The notes under the pieces are model-generated. The model was not told the DNA's origin. It saw only the letters and a program-made list of their open reading frames with translations, and made no database searches. The position numbers and the translations under genes are program-made. 64,000 bases of DNA from Thalassobius sp965218685 (GTDB taxonomy: Bacteria; Pseudomonadota; Alphaproteobacteria; Rhodobacterales; Rhodobacteraceae), in NCBI RefSeq assembly GCF_965218685.1, contig NZ_OZ244657.1:2976001-3040000 (forward strand). The letters are read 5' to 3'. Numbering within the stretch: the stretch's first letter is position 1; each line of letters opens with the position of its first letter. Positions 53,037-61,608 of this stretch are shown here, in pieces.

Positions 53037-53795
53037 TCAGTTGATCAGGGTCGGTTTGATGGGGGTCGCGCCCTTGGGCAGAACGCCCAGGCGACGGGCC
53101 ACTTCGGTATAGGCGTCGGTCAGGCTGCCCAGGTCGCGGCGGAACACGTCCTTGTCCAGCTTTTCGCCGGTTTCCAGGTCCCACAGGCGGCAGCTGTCGG
53201 GGCTGATTTCATCGGCAACAACCAAACGCTGGAAATCACCTTCGAAAACGCGGCCAATCTCGATCTTGAAGTCGACCAGTTTGATGCCAACGCCATACAT
53301 GACGCCCGACAGAAAATCGTTTACCCGCAAGGCGAGTGACAGGATATCGTCCATGTCCTGCTGGCTGGCCCAGCCAAAGGCGGCGATATGTTCCTCGGTG
53401 ACCAGCGGGTCGCCCAGTTTATCGTCTTTATAGCAATATTCCACGATCGGGCGCGGCAGTTGCGTACCTTCTTCGATGCCCAGACGTTTGGACATGGATC
53501 CGGCGGCATAGTTACGAACGATCACCTCCAGCGGGATGATCTCGCAGCTGCGCACCAGTTGTTCGCGCATGTTCAGCCGTTTCAGGAAATGCGTCGGCAC
53601 GCCCACGTTGGCCAGACCCAGCATGAAATATTCGGACAGCAGGTTGTTCAGAACGCCCTTGCCTTCGATGACGTCCTTCTTCTCGGCATTGAACGCGGTT
53701 GCGTCATCCTTGAAGTACTGGACAATGGTCCCGGGCTCGGGGCCTTCATACAGAGTCTTCGCTTTGCCTTCGTAGATTTTCTTGCGCCGTGCCAT
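53037..53795 (-). CDS. purC: Phosphoribosylaminoimidazole-succinocarboxamide synthase
   Basis: I use ATG 53795 (MARRKKIYEGKAKTLYEGPE), which has GGAG upstream, giving 252 aa. Typical motifs are LEVIVRNYAAGSMSKRLG and LVDFKIEIGRVFEGDFQRLV followed by DEISPDSCRLWD. It joins aspartate to CAIR to give SAICAR. It heads the leftward purC-purS-purQ unit. Confidence 0.95.
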   Translation of the reverse strand: MARRKKIYEGKAKTLYEGPEPGTIVQYFKDDATAFNAEKKDVIEGKGVLNNLLSEYFMLGLANVGVPTHFLKRLNMREQLVRSCEIIPLEVIVRNYAAGSMSKRLGIEEGTQLPRPIVEYCYKDDKLGDPLVTEEHIAAFGWASQQDMDDILSLALRVNDFLSGVMYGVGIKLVDFKIEIGRVFEGDFQRLVVADEISPDSCRLWDLETGEKLDKDVFRRDLGSLTDAYTEVARRLGVLPKGATPIKPTLIN

Positions 53796-53973
53796 GGCCA
53801 CTCCATCGCTGTGGCCGGGATGAGTCCCGGGTTTTGCGCCCTCTTAGTCTATGGGAGGCCCTGTCGCAAGAGAGCGCGCACGGAATGCCCGTTTGATGCC
53901 CGCTTGCCCCTTGCGCCGCGCGCGTCATACAGGCATATCAGTTCTAACACCAACGTCAGCCGAGGACACTGGA

Positions 53974-54288
53974 ATGACCACCTTTGACGATCGCGAACAC
54001 GCATTCGAAGCCAAATTTGCCCATGATGAAGAAATGGTTTTCAAAGCCGAAGCCCGCACCAACAAAAAGTTGGGCCTTTGGGCGGCCGAGCTGCTGGGCA
54101 AATCGGATGACGAAGCCGAAGAATATGCCAAGACGGTGATTATCGCGGACTTCGAAGAAGCCGGCCACGAGGACGTGATCCGCAAAGTTGCCGCCGATCT
54201 GGAAGGCAAGGCCGACGCAGACACCATCCGCGCCAAACGCGCCGAGCTGCTGGCCATCTCGAAAGAAGAGATCATGAACGAAGTCTAA
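53974..54288 (+). CDS. DUF1476 protein (F1Fo ATPase inhibitor zeta subunit type)
   Basis: I use ATG 53974 (MTTFDDREHAFEAKFAHDEE), giving 104 aa. The all-helical sequence (LGLWAAELLGKSDDEAEEYA, KTVIIADFEEAGHEDVIRKV) matches DUF1476. In Paracoccus denitrificans this family is the zeta subunit, whose N-terminal helix blocks F1-ATPase hydrolysis; similar function is likely here. The gene is divergent from purC and followed by a terminator. Confidence 0.9.
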   Translation: MTTFDDREHAFEAKFAHDEEMVFKAEARTNKKLGLWAAELLGKSDDEAEEYAKTVIIADFEEAGHEDVIRKVAADLEGKADADTIRAKRAELLAISKEEIMNEV

Positions 54289-54314
54289 GGGCTTTGATTT
54301 CAAAAACTTAAGGG

Positions 54315-54346
54315 AAACGCGGTCCAGTCGGCCGCGTTTTTCTTTT
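54315..54346 (+). terminator. Rho-independent terminator
   Basis: AAACGCGG (54315-54322) pairs with CCGCGTTT (54332-54339), followed by TTCTTTT. It ends the DUF1476 transcript and isolates it from the methyltransferase gene. Confidence 0.85.
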
Positions 54347-54370
54347 GGCGCTGACCCTTGAAGGCGGCGG

Positions 54371-54420
54371 TCACGCTCAAGACTTTCGTGAGCAATATGA
54401 ATTTGCGCTTTGCCCCCAAA
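54371..54420 (+). promoter_or_regulatory. Structured leader of the homocysteine methyltransferase gene
   Basis: GCTCA (54375-54379) can pair with TGAGC (54389-54393) around an AGACTTTCG loop, followed by AATATGAATTTGCGCTTTGC. The element is 45-90 bases before ATG 54465. SAM-sensing riboswitches of the small SAM-II/SAM-V type control homologous genes in some marine alphaproteobacteria, so this leader is a candidate. The consensus could not be matched from memory. Confidence 0.3.
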
Positions 54421-54464
54421 CATGACAGGAAGCGGCAAAATTCGCCCACCCTGAGGAACCGAAA

Positions 54465-55487
54465 ATGACCAATGCACTTTCGAAACTGCTGGAAACCCGC
54501 GACTGGCTGATGGCCGATGGCGCGACGGGCACGAACCTGTTCAACATGGGTCTCAGCTCGGGCGATGCGCCCGAATTGTGGAATGAAGAGCATCCCGACC
54601 GCATCAAGAAACTGTATTCGGGCGCTGTGGATGCCGGCTCGGATCTGTTCCTGACCAACTCGTTTGGCGGCAATGCCTCGCGTCTGAAGCTGCACGGCGC
54701 CGAAAAACGGGCGCGCGAATTGTCGCGGATGAGCGCCGAGATCGGCCGCGAGGTCGCCGATGCCTCGGGTCGCACCGTGATCGTGGCTGGTTCCGTTGGT
54801 CCCACCGGCGAGATTTTCGCCCCCATGGGCCCGATGACCCACGAAACCGCCGTTGAGATTTTTCACGAACAGGCCGAGGGCCTGAAAGAGGGCGGCGCAG
54901 ACGTTCTGTGGCTGGAAACCATCTCGGCCCCCGAAGAATACAAGGCCGCCGCCGAGGCCTTTGCCCTGGCCGACATGCCTTGGTGTGGCACCATGAGCTT
55001 TGACACCGCCGGACGCACCATGATGGGTGTCACCTCGGCTGCGATGGTGGATATGGTCGAAAAACTGGCCAACCCACCGCTGGCCTTTGGCGCGAACTGC
55101 GGGGTTGGCGCGTCTGACCTGCTGCGCACCGTGCTGGGCTTTGCCGCTCATGGCACCGAACGTCCCATCATTGCCAAGGGCAACGCGGGCATCCCCAAAT
55201 ACCATGACGGCCACATCCACTATGATGGCACGCCCGAGCTAATGGCCGAATACGCCGTTCTGGCCCGTGATGCCGGCGCCACGATCATCGGCGGTTGTTG
55301 CGGCACCATGCCCGAGCACCTGTCGGCCATGCGCGCGGCGCTGGAAACCCGCGAACGCGGCCCCCGCCCCTCGCTTGAGCTGATCACCGAAAAACTTGGG
55401 GGATTTTCCTCTGCCTCTGATGGCACGGGCGACGAAGCCGAGGCCCCAAGCAGCGGTCGTCGCGGCTCGCGCCGCCGCCGGGGTTGA
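54465..55487 (+). CDS. bmt: Homocysteine S-methyltransferase domain protein (betaine-homocysteine methyltransferase type)
   Basis: The 340-aa protein is a single homocysteine S-methyltransferase barrel: LMADGATGTNLFNMGL, LFLTNSFGGNASRLKLHG, then the zinc-binding Cys in FGANCGVGASD and IIGGCCGTMPEH. It either uses betaine or acts as the homocysteine module of a split MetH. The second fits a corrinoid-binding protein two genes away. The C-terminus is a short basic tail (RRGSRRRRG). It is probably cotranscribed with the next ORF. Confidence 0.85.
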   Translation: MTNALSKLLETRDWLMADGATGTNLFNMGLSSGDAPELWNEEHPDRIKKLYSGAVDAGSDLFLTNSFGGNASRLKLHGAEKRARELSRMSAEIGREVADASGRTVIVAGSVGPTGEIFAPMGPMTHETAVEIFHEQAEGLKEGGADVLWLETISAPEEYKAAAEAFALADMPWCGTMSFDTAGRTMMGVTSAAMVDMVEKLANPPLAFGANCGVGASDLLRTVLGFAAHGTERPIIAKGNAGIPKYHDGHIHYDGTPELMAEYAVLARDAGATIIGGCCGTMPEHLSAMRAALETRERGPRPSLELITEKLGGFSSASDGTGDEAEAPSSGRRGSRRRRG

Positions 55488-55489
55488 TC

Positions 55490-55921
55490 ATGTCGCCGCG
55501 CAAACAGGCTCTGATCGATTTCCTGGATCGGATCTGGGCGCAACAAGATTTGTCAGCGATTCCTGAATTTATCGCTGACAGCTATACAATCCACAATGAT
55601 CCCGGCGACCCTTGGGAGGGACAAACCCTTTCACATCAAGGGTTTGCGGACAGGTTAGTCAAATCGCGCAGCCTTGCGCCGGATCAGCGCTTTACGCCTG
55701 TGCACATGATCGAAGAAGATGACACGATCGCGCTGGCATGGACATGGACGGGCACTCATCTGGGCGATATGCCCGGCATCCCGGCCACCGGCAAACGCAT
55801 CCAGATGACCGGGCTGACCGTCTATAGTTTCCAGGGCAACCGTCTGAGTGGCCACTGGCAGGTCGCAGACCGCCTGGGGGTCTACCAGCAACTGACTGCG
55901 CCTCAGAGCAACGACAACTGA
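55490..55921 (+). CDS. SnoaL-like / ester cyclase-type protein
   Basis: I use ATG 55490 (MSPRKQALIDFLDRIWAQQD), giving 143 aa; a TTG two codons upstream overlaps the previous gene. The cone-shaped SnoaL-like fold is indicated by ADSYTIHNDPGDPWEGQT, WTGTHLGDMPGIPATGKRIQ and GHWQVADRLGVYQQL. These small proteins include polyketide cyclases and many unknowns. Its 3' end overlaps the convergent radical SAM gene by 19 bases. Confidence 0.8.
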   Translation: MSPRKQALIDFLDRIWAQQDLSAIPEFIADSYTIHNDPGDPWEGQTLSHQGFADRLVKSRSLAPDQRFTPVHMIEEDDTIALAWTWTGTHLGDMPGIPATGKRIQMTGLTVYSFQGNRLSGHWQVADRLGVYQQLTAPQSNDN

Positions 55922-56991
55922 TCACCTTTTCGAGGTGAAAGGCGAAACAGGTCGCACCGCAGGGACGGTTGCGCCCGATCCAGCCCGAGCTTGCGTTCGA
56001 CCAGCCGAAACCGCGTGGCGATCATGCGGGCATACTCGCCCGAGCCGCGCATCCGGCGGCCCCATTCAGCGTCATAGTCCCGCCCGCCGTGCATTTCGCG
56101 GACCCGCGCCATGATCCGGGCCGCGCGCAGGGGGAAATGCTGCTCCAACCATTCGCGGAACAGGGGCGCAACCTCCAACGGCAGGCGCAGCATGATCCAA
56201 CTGGCTGCATCCGCCCCCGCGTCTTTGCCCGCTTGCAGCAGTGCCTCAATCTCGTGGTCATTCAACATCGGCACGATGGGCGAGGTCATCACCCGCACCG
56301 GCACCCCTGCCCCGGTCAACGCACGGATCATCGCCAGCCGCCGCTTGGGCGAAGGCACCCGAGGCTCCATCACCCGCGCCAGACCGGCGTCCAGCGTGGT
56401 CACCGACACCCCAACCCGTACCAATCCCTGAGCCGCCATCGGGGCCAGTATGTCCAGATCCCGCTCGATCAGCGTGCCCTTGGTGACGATCGCCACTGGG
56501 TGGTTGAAGGCCTGCAAAACCTTCAGACAAGCGCGCATCACGCCCTGATCCCGTTCGATCGGTTGATAGGGATCGGTGTTGGTGCCGATGGCAATCGGCG
56601 CGACCTTGTAGGACCGCTTGCGCAGCTCTTGAGCCAGAACCCGTGGCGCCTCGGGCCGGGCCACCAATTGCGTTTCGAAATCCAACCCCGCAGAGAGCCC
56701 CAAAAAGGCATGGGTGGGCCGGGCAAAACAATAAATACAGCCATGCTCGCAGCCGCGATAGGGATTCAGGGTGCGATCGAACGGCAAATCGGGCGAGCGG
56801 ATGTAATTTATCACGCTGCGTGGCCGCTCCATGCGCACAGTGGTTCGGATCGGCGGCAGCTCTTCGGGGATGTCCCAGCCATCATGGGCCCGCACATGCG
56901 AGACCCCCTCGAACCGTCCGGTTCGATTGCTGACAGCGCCCCGTGCCCTCCGCCGAACCGGGTCAATCTGATCTGTTTCATCCCAGTTCAT
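55903..56991 (-). CDS. Radical SAM protein of the PA0069/SplB-like group
   Basis: I use ATG 56991 (MNWDETDQIDPVRRRARGAV), since the longer reading adds a Cys/Asp-rich stretch without conservation. The 362-aa protein has the cluster motif NPYRGCEHGCIYCFARPTH (Cys spacing Cx3Cx2C). Further motifs are GTNTDPYQPIERD and PVAIVTKGTLIERDLDIL. The group is distantly related to spore photoproduct lyase; its substrate is not known. It is divergent from the corrinoid gene and unrelated to the RiPP maturase. Confidence 0.9.
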   Translation of the reverse strand: MNWDETDQIDPVRRRARGAVSNRTGRFEGVSHVRAHDGWDIPEELPPIRTTVRMERPRSVINYIRSPDLPFDRTLNPYRGCEHGCIYCFARPTHAFLGLSAGLDFETQLVARPEAPRVLAQELRKRSYKVAPIAIGTNTDPYQPIERDQGVMRACLKVLQAFNHPVAIVTKGTLIERDLDILAPMAAQGLVRVGVSVTTLDAGLARVMEPRVPSPKRRLAMIRALTGAGVPVRVMTSPIVPMLNDHEIEALLQAGKDAGADAASWIMLRLPLEVAPLFREWLEQHFPLRAARIMARVREMHGGRDYDAEWGRRMRGSGEYARMIATRFRLVERKLGLDRAQPSLRCDLFRLSPRKGDQLSLL

Positions 56992-57199
56992 CCGCAAATT
57001 ATGAACAAAACAAGAACATTTGCAATCATCGTCACAATCATCGTGAAGATTTTTCAATCCACCTTTGGAACTTTCCTCTCTATAAGTCGGAACCAGAACA
57101 CGGCCTGTCGCAATTTGCGCAGCTTGCGCGCGCGATTAGGCCCAAGTCTTCATACAGATAGGATCATGGCGGCCCCCGCCCTCATCAAGGAAACGCGCA

Positions 57200-57901
57200 A
57201 TGTCGGAAGATCAAGACGACCTCATCCTGGCAGACCTGAACAACGAGGAACTGGTCGAACAGATGTTCGACGACCTCTATGACGGCATGAAAGACGAGAT
57301 CGAAGAAGGCGTGAACATCCTGCTGGAGCGCGGATGGGAACCCTACAAGATCCTGACCGAAGCCCTGGTTGGCGGCATGACCATCGTCGGCAACGATTTC
57401 CGTGACGGCATCCTGTTCGTCCCCGAGGTGCTGCTGGCTGCCCAGGCAATGAAGGGCGGCATGGCCATCCTGAAACCGCTGTTGGTTGAAACCGGCGCGC
57501 CGCGCATGGGCAAGATGGTCATCGGCACCGTCAAGGGCGACATCCACGACATCGGCAAGAACCTTGTCTCGATGATGATGGAGGGCGCGGGCTTCGAGGT
57601 CGTCGATCTGGGTATCAACACCGATGCGGACGAATACCTGACCGCACTGGAAACCGAAGGCGCCGACATCCTTGGCATGTCCGCCCTGCTGACCACCACC
57701 ATGCCCTATATGAAAACGGTGATCGATACGCTGGCCGAACAGGGCAAACGCGACGACTATATCGTGCTGGTGGGCGGCGCTCCGCTGAACGAGGAATTCG
57801 GCAAGGCAATTGGCGCTGACGCCTATTGTCGTGACGCGGCTGTCGCCGTGGAAACCGCCAAGGACTTCATCGCGCGCAAGCACAACCAGCTCAGCGCCTA
57901 A
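57200..57901 (+). CDS. Corrinoid-binding methyltransfer protein (MetH-like B12 module)
   Basis: The 233-aa protein has an N-terminal helical cap (residues 10-95: GMKDEIEEGVNILLERGWEP) and a B12-binding Rossmann domain with the His ligand in KGDIHDIGKNLVSMMMEG, then EVVDLGINTDADEYL and VLVGGAPLNEEFGK. It is the right size for the cobalamin module of methionine synthase or of a methylamine-type methyltransferase. With the homocysteine methyltransferase gene at 54465 nearby, a split MetH is plausible. Confidence 0.9.
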   Translation: MSEDQDDLILADLNNEELVEQMFDDLYDGMKDEIEEGVNILLERGWEPYKILTEALVGGMTIVGNDFRDGILFVPEVLLAAQAMKGGMAILKPLLVETGAPRMGKMVIGTVKGDIHDIGKNLVSMMMEGAGFEVVDLGINTDADEYLTALETEGADILGMSALLTTTMPYMKTVIDTLAEQGKRDDYIVLVGGAPLNEEFGKAIGADAYCRDAAVAVETAKDFIARKHNQLSA

Positions 57902-57939
57902 CCCCAGAACGGCCCGCCTCGCGCGGGCCCCCGCGTTTC

Positions 57940-58578
57940 ATGAGCCTGCCCGATGATCAAAGCCTGACTACCCAAGGCCTCGCTCCCGCGCAGGCCAGCG
58001 GCCGGGTTCTGATCATCGCCTGCGGGGCGCTGGCCCATGAAATCCTGGCCCTTATCCGCCTCAATGGCTGGTCCCACATGGACCTGACCTGCCTACCGGC
58101 AATCCTGCACAACCACCCCGAGCGGATCGCGGATGCCGTTGACCAGGCCATCAACAAACATCGCCACACGCACGATCACCTGTTCGTTGCCTACGCCGAC
58201 TGCGGCACCGGAGGCGCCTTGCAACAGGTCTGCGACCGCCACAATGTGCAGATGATCGCCGGCCCGCATTGCTATGCCTTCTTTGAAGGGCTCGACCAGT
58301 TCGCCGGTCATCAGGACGAAATCACCGCCTTCTACCTCACCGATTTCCTGACCCGGCAATTCGACGCCTTCGTCTGGAAACCCCTTGGGCTGGACCGCCA
58401 TCCGGACCTGCGAGACATGTATTTTGGCCATTACACCAAACTGGTCTACCAGGCCCAGACCGACGACCCGCAGCTTACCGCCAAGGCCCAGGACTGCGCC
58501 CTCCGCCTCGGCCTCCAGTTCGAACGCCGCTTCACCGGCTACGGGGACCTAAGCACCGCCCTCGCCAACCAAGCGTGA
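57940..58578 (+). CDS. DUF1638-family protein
   Basis: The 212-aa protein matches DUF1638: VLIIACGALAHEILALIRLN, LPAILHNHPERIADAVDQAI, and YADCGTGGALQQVCDRHNVQ. The family is often encoded beside corrinoid proteins and methyltransferases; biochemical role is not settled. The gene begins 38 bases after the corrinoid gene and is probably cotranscribed, which places it in the same C1-transfer pathway. Confidence 0.85.
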   Translation: MSLPDDQSLTTQGLAPAQASGRVLIIACGALAHEILALIRLNGWSHMDLTCLPAILHNHPERIADAVDQAINKHRHTHDHLFVAYADCGTGGALQQVCDRHNVQMIAGPHCYAFFEGLDQFAGHQDEITAFYLTDFLTRQFDAFVWKPLGLDRHPDLRDMYFGHYTKLVYQAQTDDPQLTAKAQDCALRLGLQFERRFTGYGDLSTALANQA

Positions 58579-58603
58579 CCCCATCCATCCGGATTTGGGG
58601 GAA

Positions 58604-58657
58604 TGCGCCGCAGGCGCAGGGGGCATCGCCCCAAACCGCTTCGGCGCAGGCCGAAGC
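58604..58657. repeat. Three adjacent hairpins
   Basis: TGCGCC-GCA-GGCGCA (58604-58618), GGGGC-ATC-GCCCC (58620-58632) and GCTTCGGC-GCAG-GCCGAAGC (58638-58657) follow each other with only one and five bases between. They lie between the convergent DUF1638 and sufE genes. They may act as a bidirectional terminator or an interspersed repeat of the genome. Confidence 0.55.
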
Positions 58658-58688
58658 TCCCTATGCGTGGCGCAGCCACTCCGCGGGA

Positions 58689-59102
58689 TTACGCGGCAGC
58701 GGCCACCTGACCAATCCGCTCGATCATCGCGCGCAGCCCGTTCGAACGTTGCGCCGACAGGTGATCATTCAGCCCCAGCCGTGCCAGCTCGGCCTGTGCG
58801 TCCACCCGCGTCACCTCGTCCACACTCAACCCGTTGAACAAGCTGCGCAGTACCGCGATCAGTCCCCGCACGATCAGCGCATCACTGTCCCCGTCAAACG
58901 AGAACACGCCCCCTTCGATCTTGGGGTGCAGCCACACCTGGCTGGCGCATCCGTCCACTTTGGTGGCGGGCACTTTCAGTGCCTCGTCCAGCGGCTCCAT
59001 CGCCTTGCCCTGTTCGATGACATAGCGATAACGGTCTTCCCAATCCTCCAGGAATTCGAAATCCTCGACGATTGCTTCGAATGCTTCGGTGGCCATTTTC
59101 AT
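58689..59102 (-). CDS. sufE: SufE family protein (cysteine desulfurase partner)
   Basis: I use ATG 59102 (MKMATEAFEAIVEDFEFLED), shortly after GGAGA, giving 137 aa. It shows the SufE active-site Cys in KVDGCASQVWLHPKIEGG and the C-terminal GLNDHLSAQRSNGLRAMIER. SufE accepts sulfur from SufS and hands it to SufB for Fe-S assembly. The suf operon itself is elsewhere. Confidence 0.95.
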   Translation of the reverse strand: MKMATEAFEAIVEDFEFLEDWEDRYRYVIEQGKAMEPLDEALKVPATKVDGCASQVWLHPKIEGGVFSFDGDSDALIVRGLIAVLRSLFNGLSVDEVTRVDAQAELARLGLNDHLSAQRSNGLRAMIERIGQVAAAA

Positions 59103-59235
59103 GTCTCTCCGGCGGCGGTAATTGGCGTGTCCATGGCCTAGCGCCCCCTTGGCCGAAGGTCCAGCCCCGCCTTGCGTCTTTTCAAGCCCCCTCGGATAGG
59201 GTAACCCGTTGTGCAAAGTGATAAAGGCGAATGCG

Positions 59236-59742
59236 ATGCGCAAATCTCTTCTGACCCTGACCGTGGCGGCCCTGGTGCTTAGCGGGTGCGGCAATTCCCG
59301 GCTGAACCCATTTAACTGGTTCGGGCGTGGCCAGCCCGCCGCCCCCGTGGCCGTTTCCGGAGAGACGAACCCGCTGATTCCCCTGGGCCGCAACGGTCGC
59401 CCGCTGACCAAAGAGGCCCCCTATCTGGGCGCCCCGATCGCGCAGGTCACCGAGGTCCGGGTCGAGCGCGTCCCCGGCGGCGCCATCGTCCGCGCCACGG
59501 GCATCGGTCATTACCAGCAGTCCTTTGATGTGCAACTGACCCCGCTGAACGACGGGCAGGCCGTGAATGGCACCATCAGCTATCGCTTTGATGCCTATGT
59601 TCCCCCTGCGGGCAACCGCGTGGTCGGTGCACCCAGCAGCCGGCAGCTGACCGCTGCGGCTTTCCTGACGGATAACGAGCTTGCCGGCGTGCGGAAAATC
59701 CGCGTCGAATCAAAGGGTAACGCTTTGGAATCGCGCCGCTAA
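59236..59742 (+). CDS. Putative lipoprotein, 168 aa
   Basis: I use ATG 59236 (MRKSLLTLTVAALVLSGCGN). The lipobox LVLSGC gives a lipid-modified Cys22. The mature part has a beta-rich domain (ITEVRVERVPGG-like and IGHYQQSFDVQLTPLNDGQA) with a C-terminus VRKIRVESKGNALESRR. This pattern is common in Rhodobacteraceae outer-membrane lipoproteins of unknown role. Convergent with rnd. Confidence 0.8.
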   Translation: MRKSLLTLTVAALVLSGCGNSRLNPFNWFGRGQPAAPVAVSGETNPLIPLGRNGRPLTKEAPYLGAPIAQVTEVRVERVPGGAIVRATGIGHYQQSFDVQLTPLNDGQAVNGTISYRFDAYVPPAGNRVVGAPSSRQLTAAAFLTDNELAGVRKIRVESKGNALESRR

Positions 59743-59760
59743 TCCGGCGGCGCCTATCCC

Positions 59761-60918
59761 TTACAGTTCTACGATCGTGACGTCCTTGCCCTTGGCGGCC
59801 AGGGCGATTTTCCCTTCGCACAGGCGCAGCGCATCATCGCCGAAGACTTCGCGGCGCCAGCCGCTCAGCGCGGGCACATCCCGCTGCCCCGCCGCAATCG
59901 CATCCAGATCCGAGGCCGGTGCGATCAGTTTCGGGGCCACGCCCGCCTGCTCGGTCTTGGCCTTCAGAAGTACGCGCAGCAGATCGGCCAGCGCGGGGTT
60001 CACCTGAAGCTTGTCGCGGCTGTTATCCACCTTGGGATAGTTCGCCGGATCACAAGCCAGCCCGGCCTCCACCGCCTTAAGAATGCCTTCGGCGATGTCG
60101 CCCTTGCGGGCTTCGCGCAGCAACAGGCGCGAGCGGCCCAGATCGTTGGGCGTGGCGGGCTTGGTCGAGGCCAGCTCGACCAGTGCATCGTCTTTGTACA
60201 CCCGGTTGCGTGGAATATTGCGCGCTTGGGCATAGTCTTCGCGGAATTTCGCCAGCTCGCGCACGATGGCCAAAAACTTGCCACTGGTGGTACGGGTCTT
60301 AACCCGTTTCCAGGCGTTTTCGGGATCAACGATATAGGTGCTCTTGTTGGTCAGGACCTGCAGTTCTTCCTGCACCCATTTCGCGCGCTTGTTCTTTTGC
60401 AGCTGATTGGCCAGAAATTCGTAAATCTGACGCAGGTGGGTCACATCCGCCAGCGCATAGGTTTTCTGGTTATCCGTCAGCGGGCGGCGCGACCAGTCGG
60501 TAAACCGATGGGACTTGTCCAGGCTGCCCTTGGCAATCTTGCGTACCAGCGTTTCATAACCCACCTGCTCGCCAAAGCCGCAGACCATGGCGGCGACCTG
60601 GGTGTCGAACAGCGGCTCGGGGAAGACCCCTGCGTCGATGAAAAAGATTTCCAGATCCTGACGCGCGGCGTGGAACACCTTAACGACCGAGGTATCGCGG
60701 AACAGATCGTACAGGGGTTCAAGCGACAGGCCCTTGGCCAGCGGATCAATTAAAACGGCATTGTCGTCCGTCTCGCCGGGCATGGCCATCTGGATCAGGC
60801 AAAGCTTGGAGTAATACGTCCGCTCGCGCAGGAATTCAGTGTCCAAGGTGACGTAATCATGGGTGCGGGCTTCGGCGCAGAATGCGGCCAGGTCTTCCGT
60901 CGTCGTCAGTGTTTTCAT
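59761..60918 (-). CDS. rnd: Ribonuclease D
   Basis: The 385-aa exonuclease has the DEDDy core: YVTLDTEFLRERTYYSKLCL, FHAARQDLEIFF and KTYALADVTHLRQIYEFL. Two HRDC-like helical domains follow (around residues 205-290 and 300-385). It trims 3' ends of tRNA and other stable RNAs. It is encoded 96 bp downstream of purN in the same direction. Confidence 0.95.
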   Translation of the reverse strand: MKTLTTTEDLAAFCAEARTHDYVTLDTEFLRERTYYSKLCLIQMAMPGETDDNAVLIDPLAKGLSLEPLYDLFRDTSVVKVFHAARQDLEIFFIDAGVFPEPLFDTQVAAMVCGFGEQVGYETLVRKIAKGSLDKSHRFTDWSRRPLTDNQKTYALADVTHLRQIYEFLANQLQKNKRAKWVQEELQVLTNKSTYIVDPENAWKRVKTRTTSGKFLAIVRELAKFREDYAQARNIPRNRVYKDDALVELASTKPATPNDLGRSRLLLREARKGDIAEGILKAVEAGLACDPANYPKVDNSRDKLQVNPALADLLRVLLKAKTEQAGVAPKLIAPASDLDAIAAGQRDVPALSGWRREVFGDDALRLCEGKIALAAKGKDVTIVEL

Positions 60919-61014
60919 GCGGGCGGGTTTCGTCTCTGCCTAAGTGCGGTTCTGTGCGGTTTTCTGCGTATACGCCAAAGGCAGGGCGATGGAAAGCAGG
61001 TGCGCCGCGTCACC

Positions 61015-61608
61015 TTAGCCCAGCATCAAAGGTTCGGTCTGCCCTGCTGCGAAACGGCGCAAAACGGCCGGGTATAGCTGGTGTTCCTGTACCAGAACCC
61101 GCGCGGCCAGCGCATCGGGCGTATCGCCCGCCAGAATCGGCACGCGCGCCTGACCCAGGATCGGGCCGTCGTCCAGCGCCGGGGTGACCAGATGCACGCT
61201 GCAGCCTGCCTCGGTATCGCCAGCCTCGATCGCGCGGGCATGGGTGTGCAGGCCCTTGTATTTGGGCAGCAGCGAGGGATGGATATTCAGCATCCGGCCT
61301 TCGAATTCGCGCACAAAGCTTTCGGTCAGCACGCGCATGAACCCGGCCAGACAGACGATATCGGGTTGAGCGGCCTTCAGATGTTTCAGAAGCTCGGCCT
61401 GAAACGCTTCGCGGTCGCCTTTGAAGGGGCGATGATCCACGGCAAAGGTGTCCACGCCCATTTCGGCCGCTTTTTTCAGACCACCGGCATCCGGGTCATT
61501 CGAGCCGACCAGAACAGCACGGGCCGGGTGATCCCCGACCATGCTTTCCACCAGTTTCACCATATTCGAGCCACCGCCCGAAATCAGGATGGCAACCCGT
61601 TTGGTCAC
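61015..61608 (-). CDS. purN: Phosphoribosylglycinamide formyltransferase
   Basis: The 197-aa enzyme has VAILISGGGSNMVKLVESM, the folate site IVCLAGFMRVLTESFV, and NIHPSLLPKYKGLHTH with the catalytic Asn-His pair. It uses 10-formyl-THF to make FGAR. Its start overlaps the purM stop by four bases (ATGA), so the two are coupled. Confidence 0.95.
   Translation of the reverse strand: MTKRVAILISGGGSNMVKLVESMVGDHPARAVLVGSNDPDAGGLKKAAEMGVDTFAVDHRPFKGDREAFQAELLKHLKAAQPDIVCLAGFMRVLTESFVREFEGRMLNIHPSLLPKYKGLHTHARAIEAGDTEAGCSVHLVTPALDDGPILGQARVPILAGDTPDALAARVLVQEHQLYPAVLRRFAAGQTEPLMLG

Noticed and set aside
55903..56991. A second RiPP maturase
   Set aside because: The radical SAM protein is of the PA0069/SplB-like group, lacks a SPASM tail and has no small ORF beside it.
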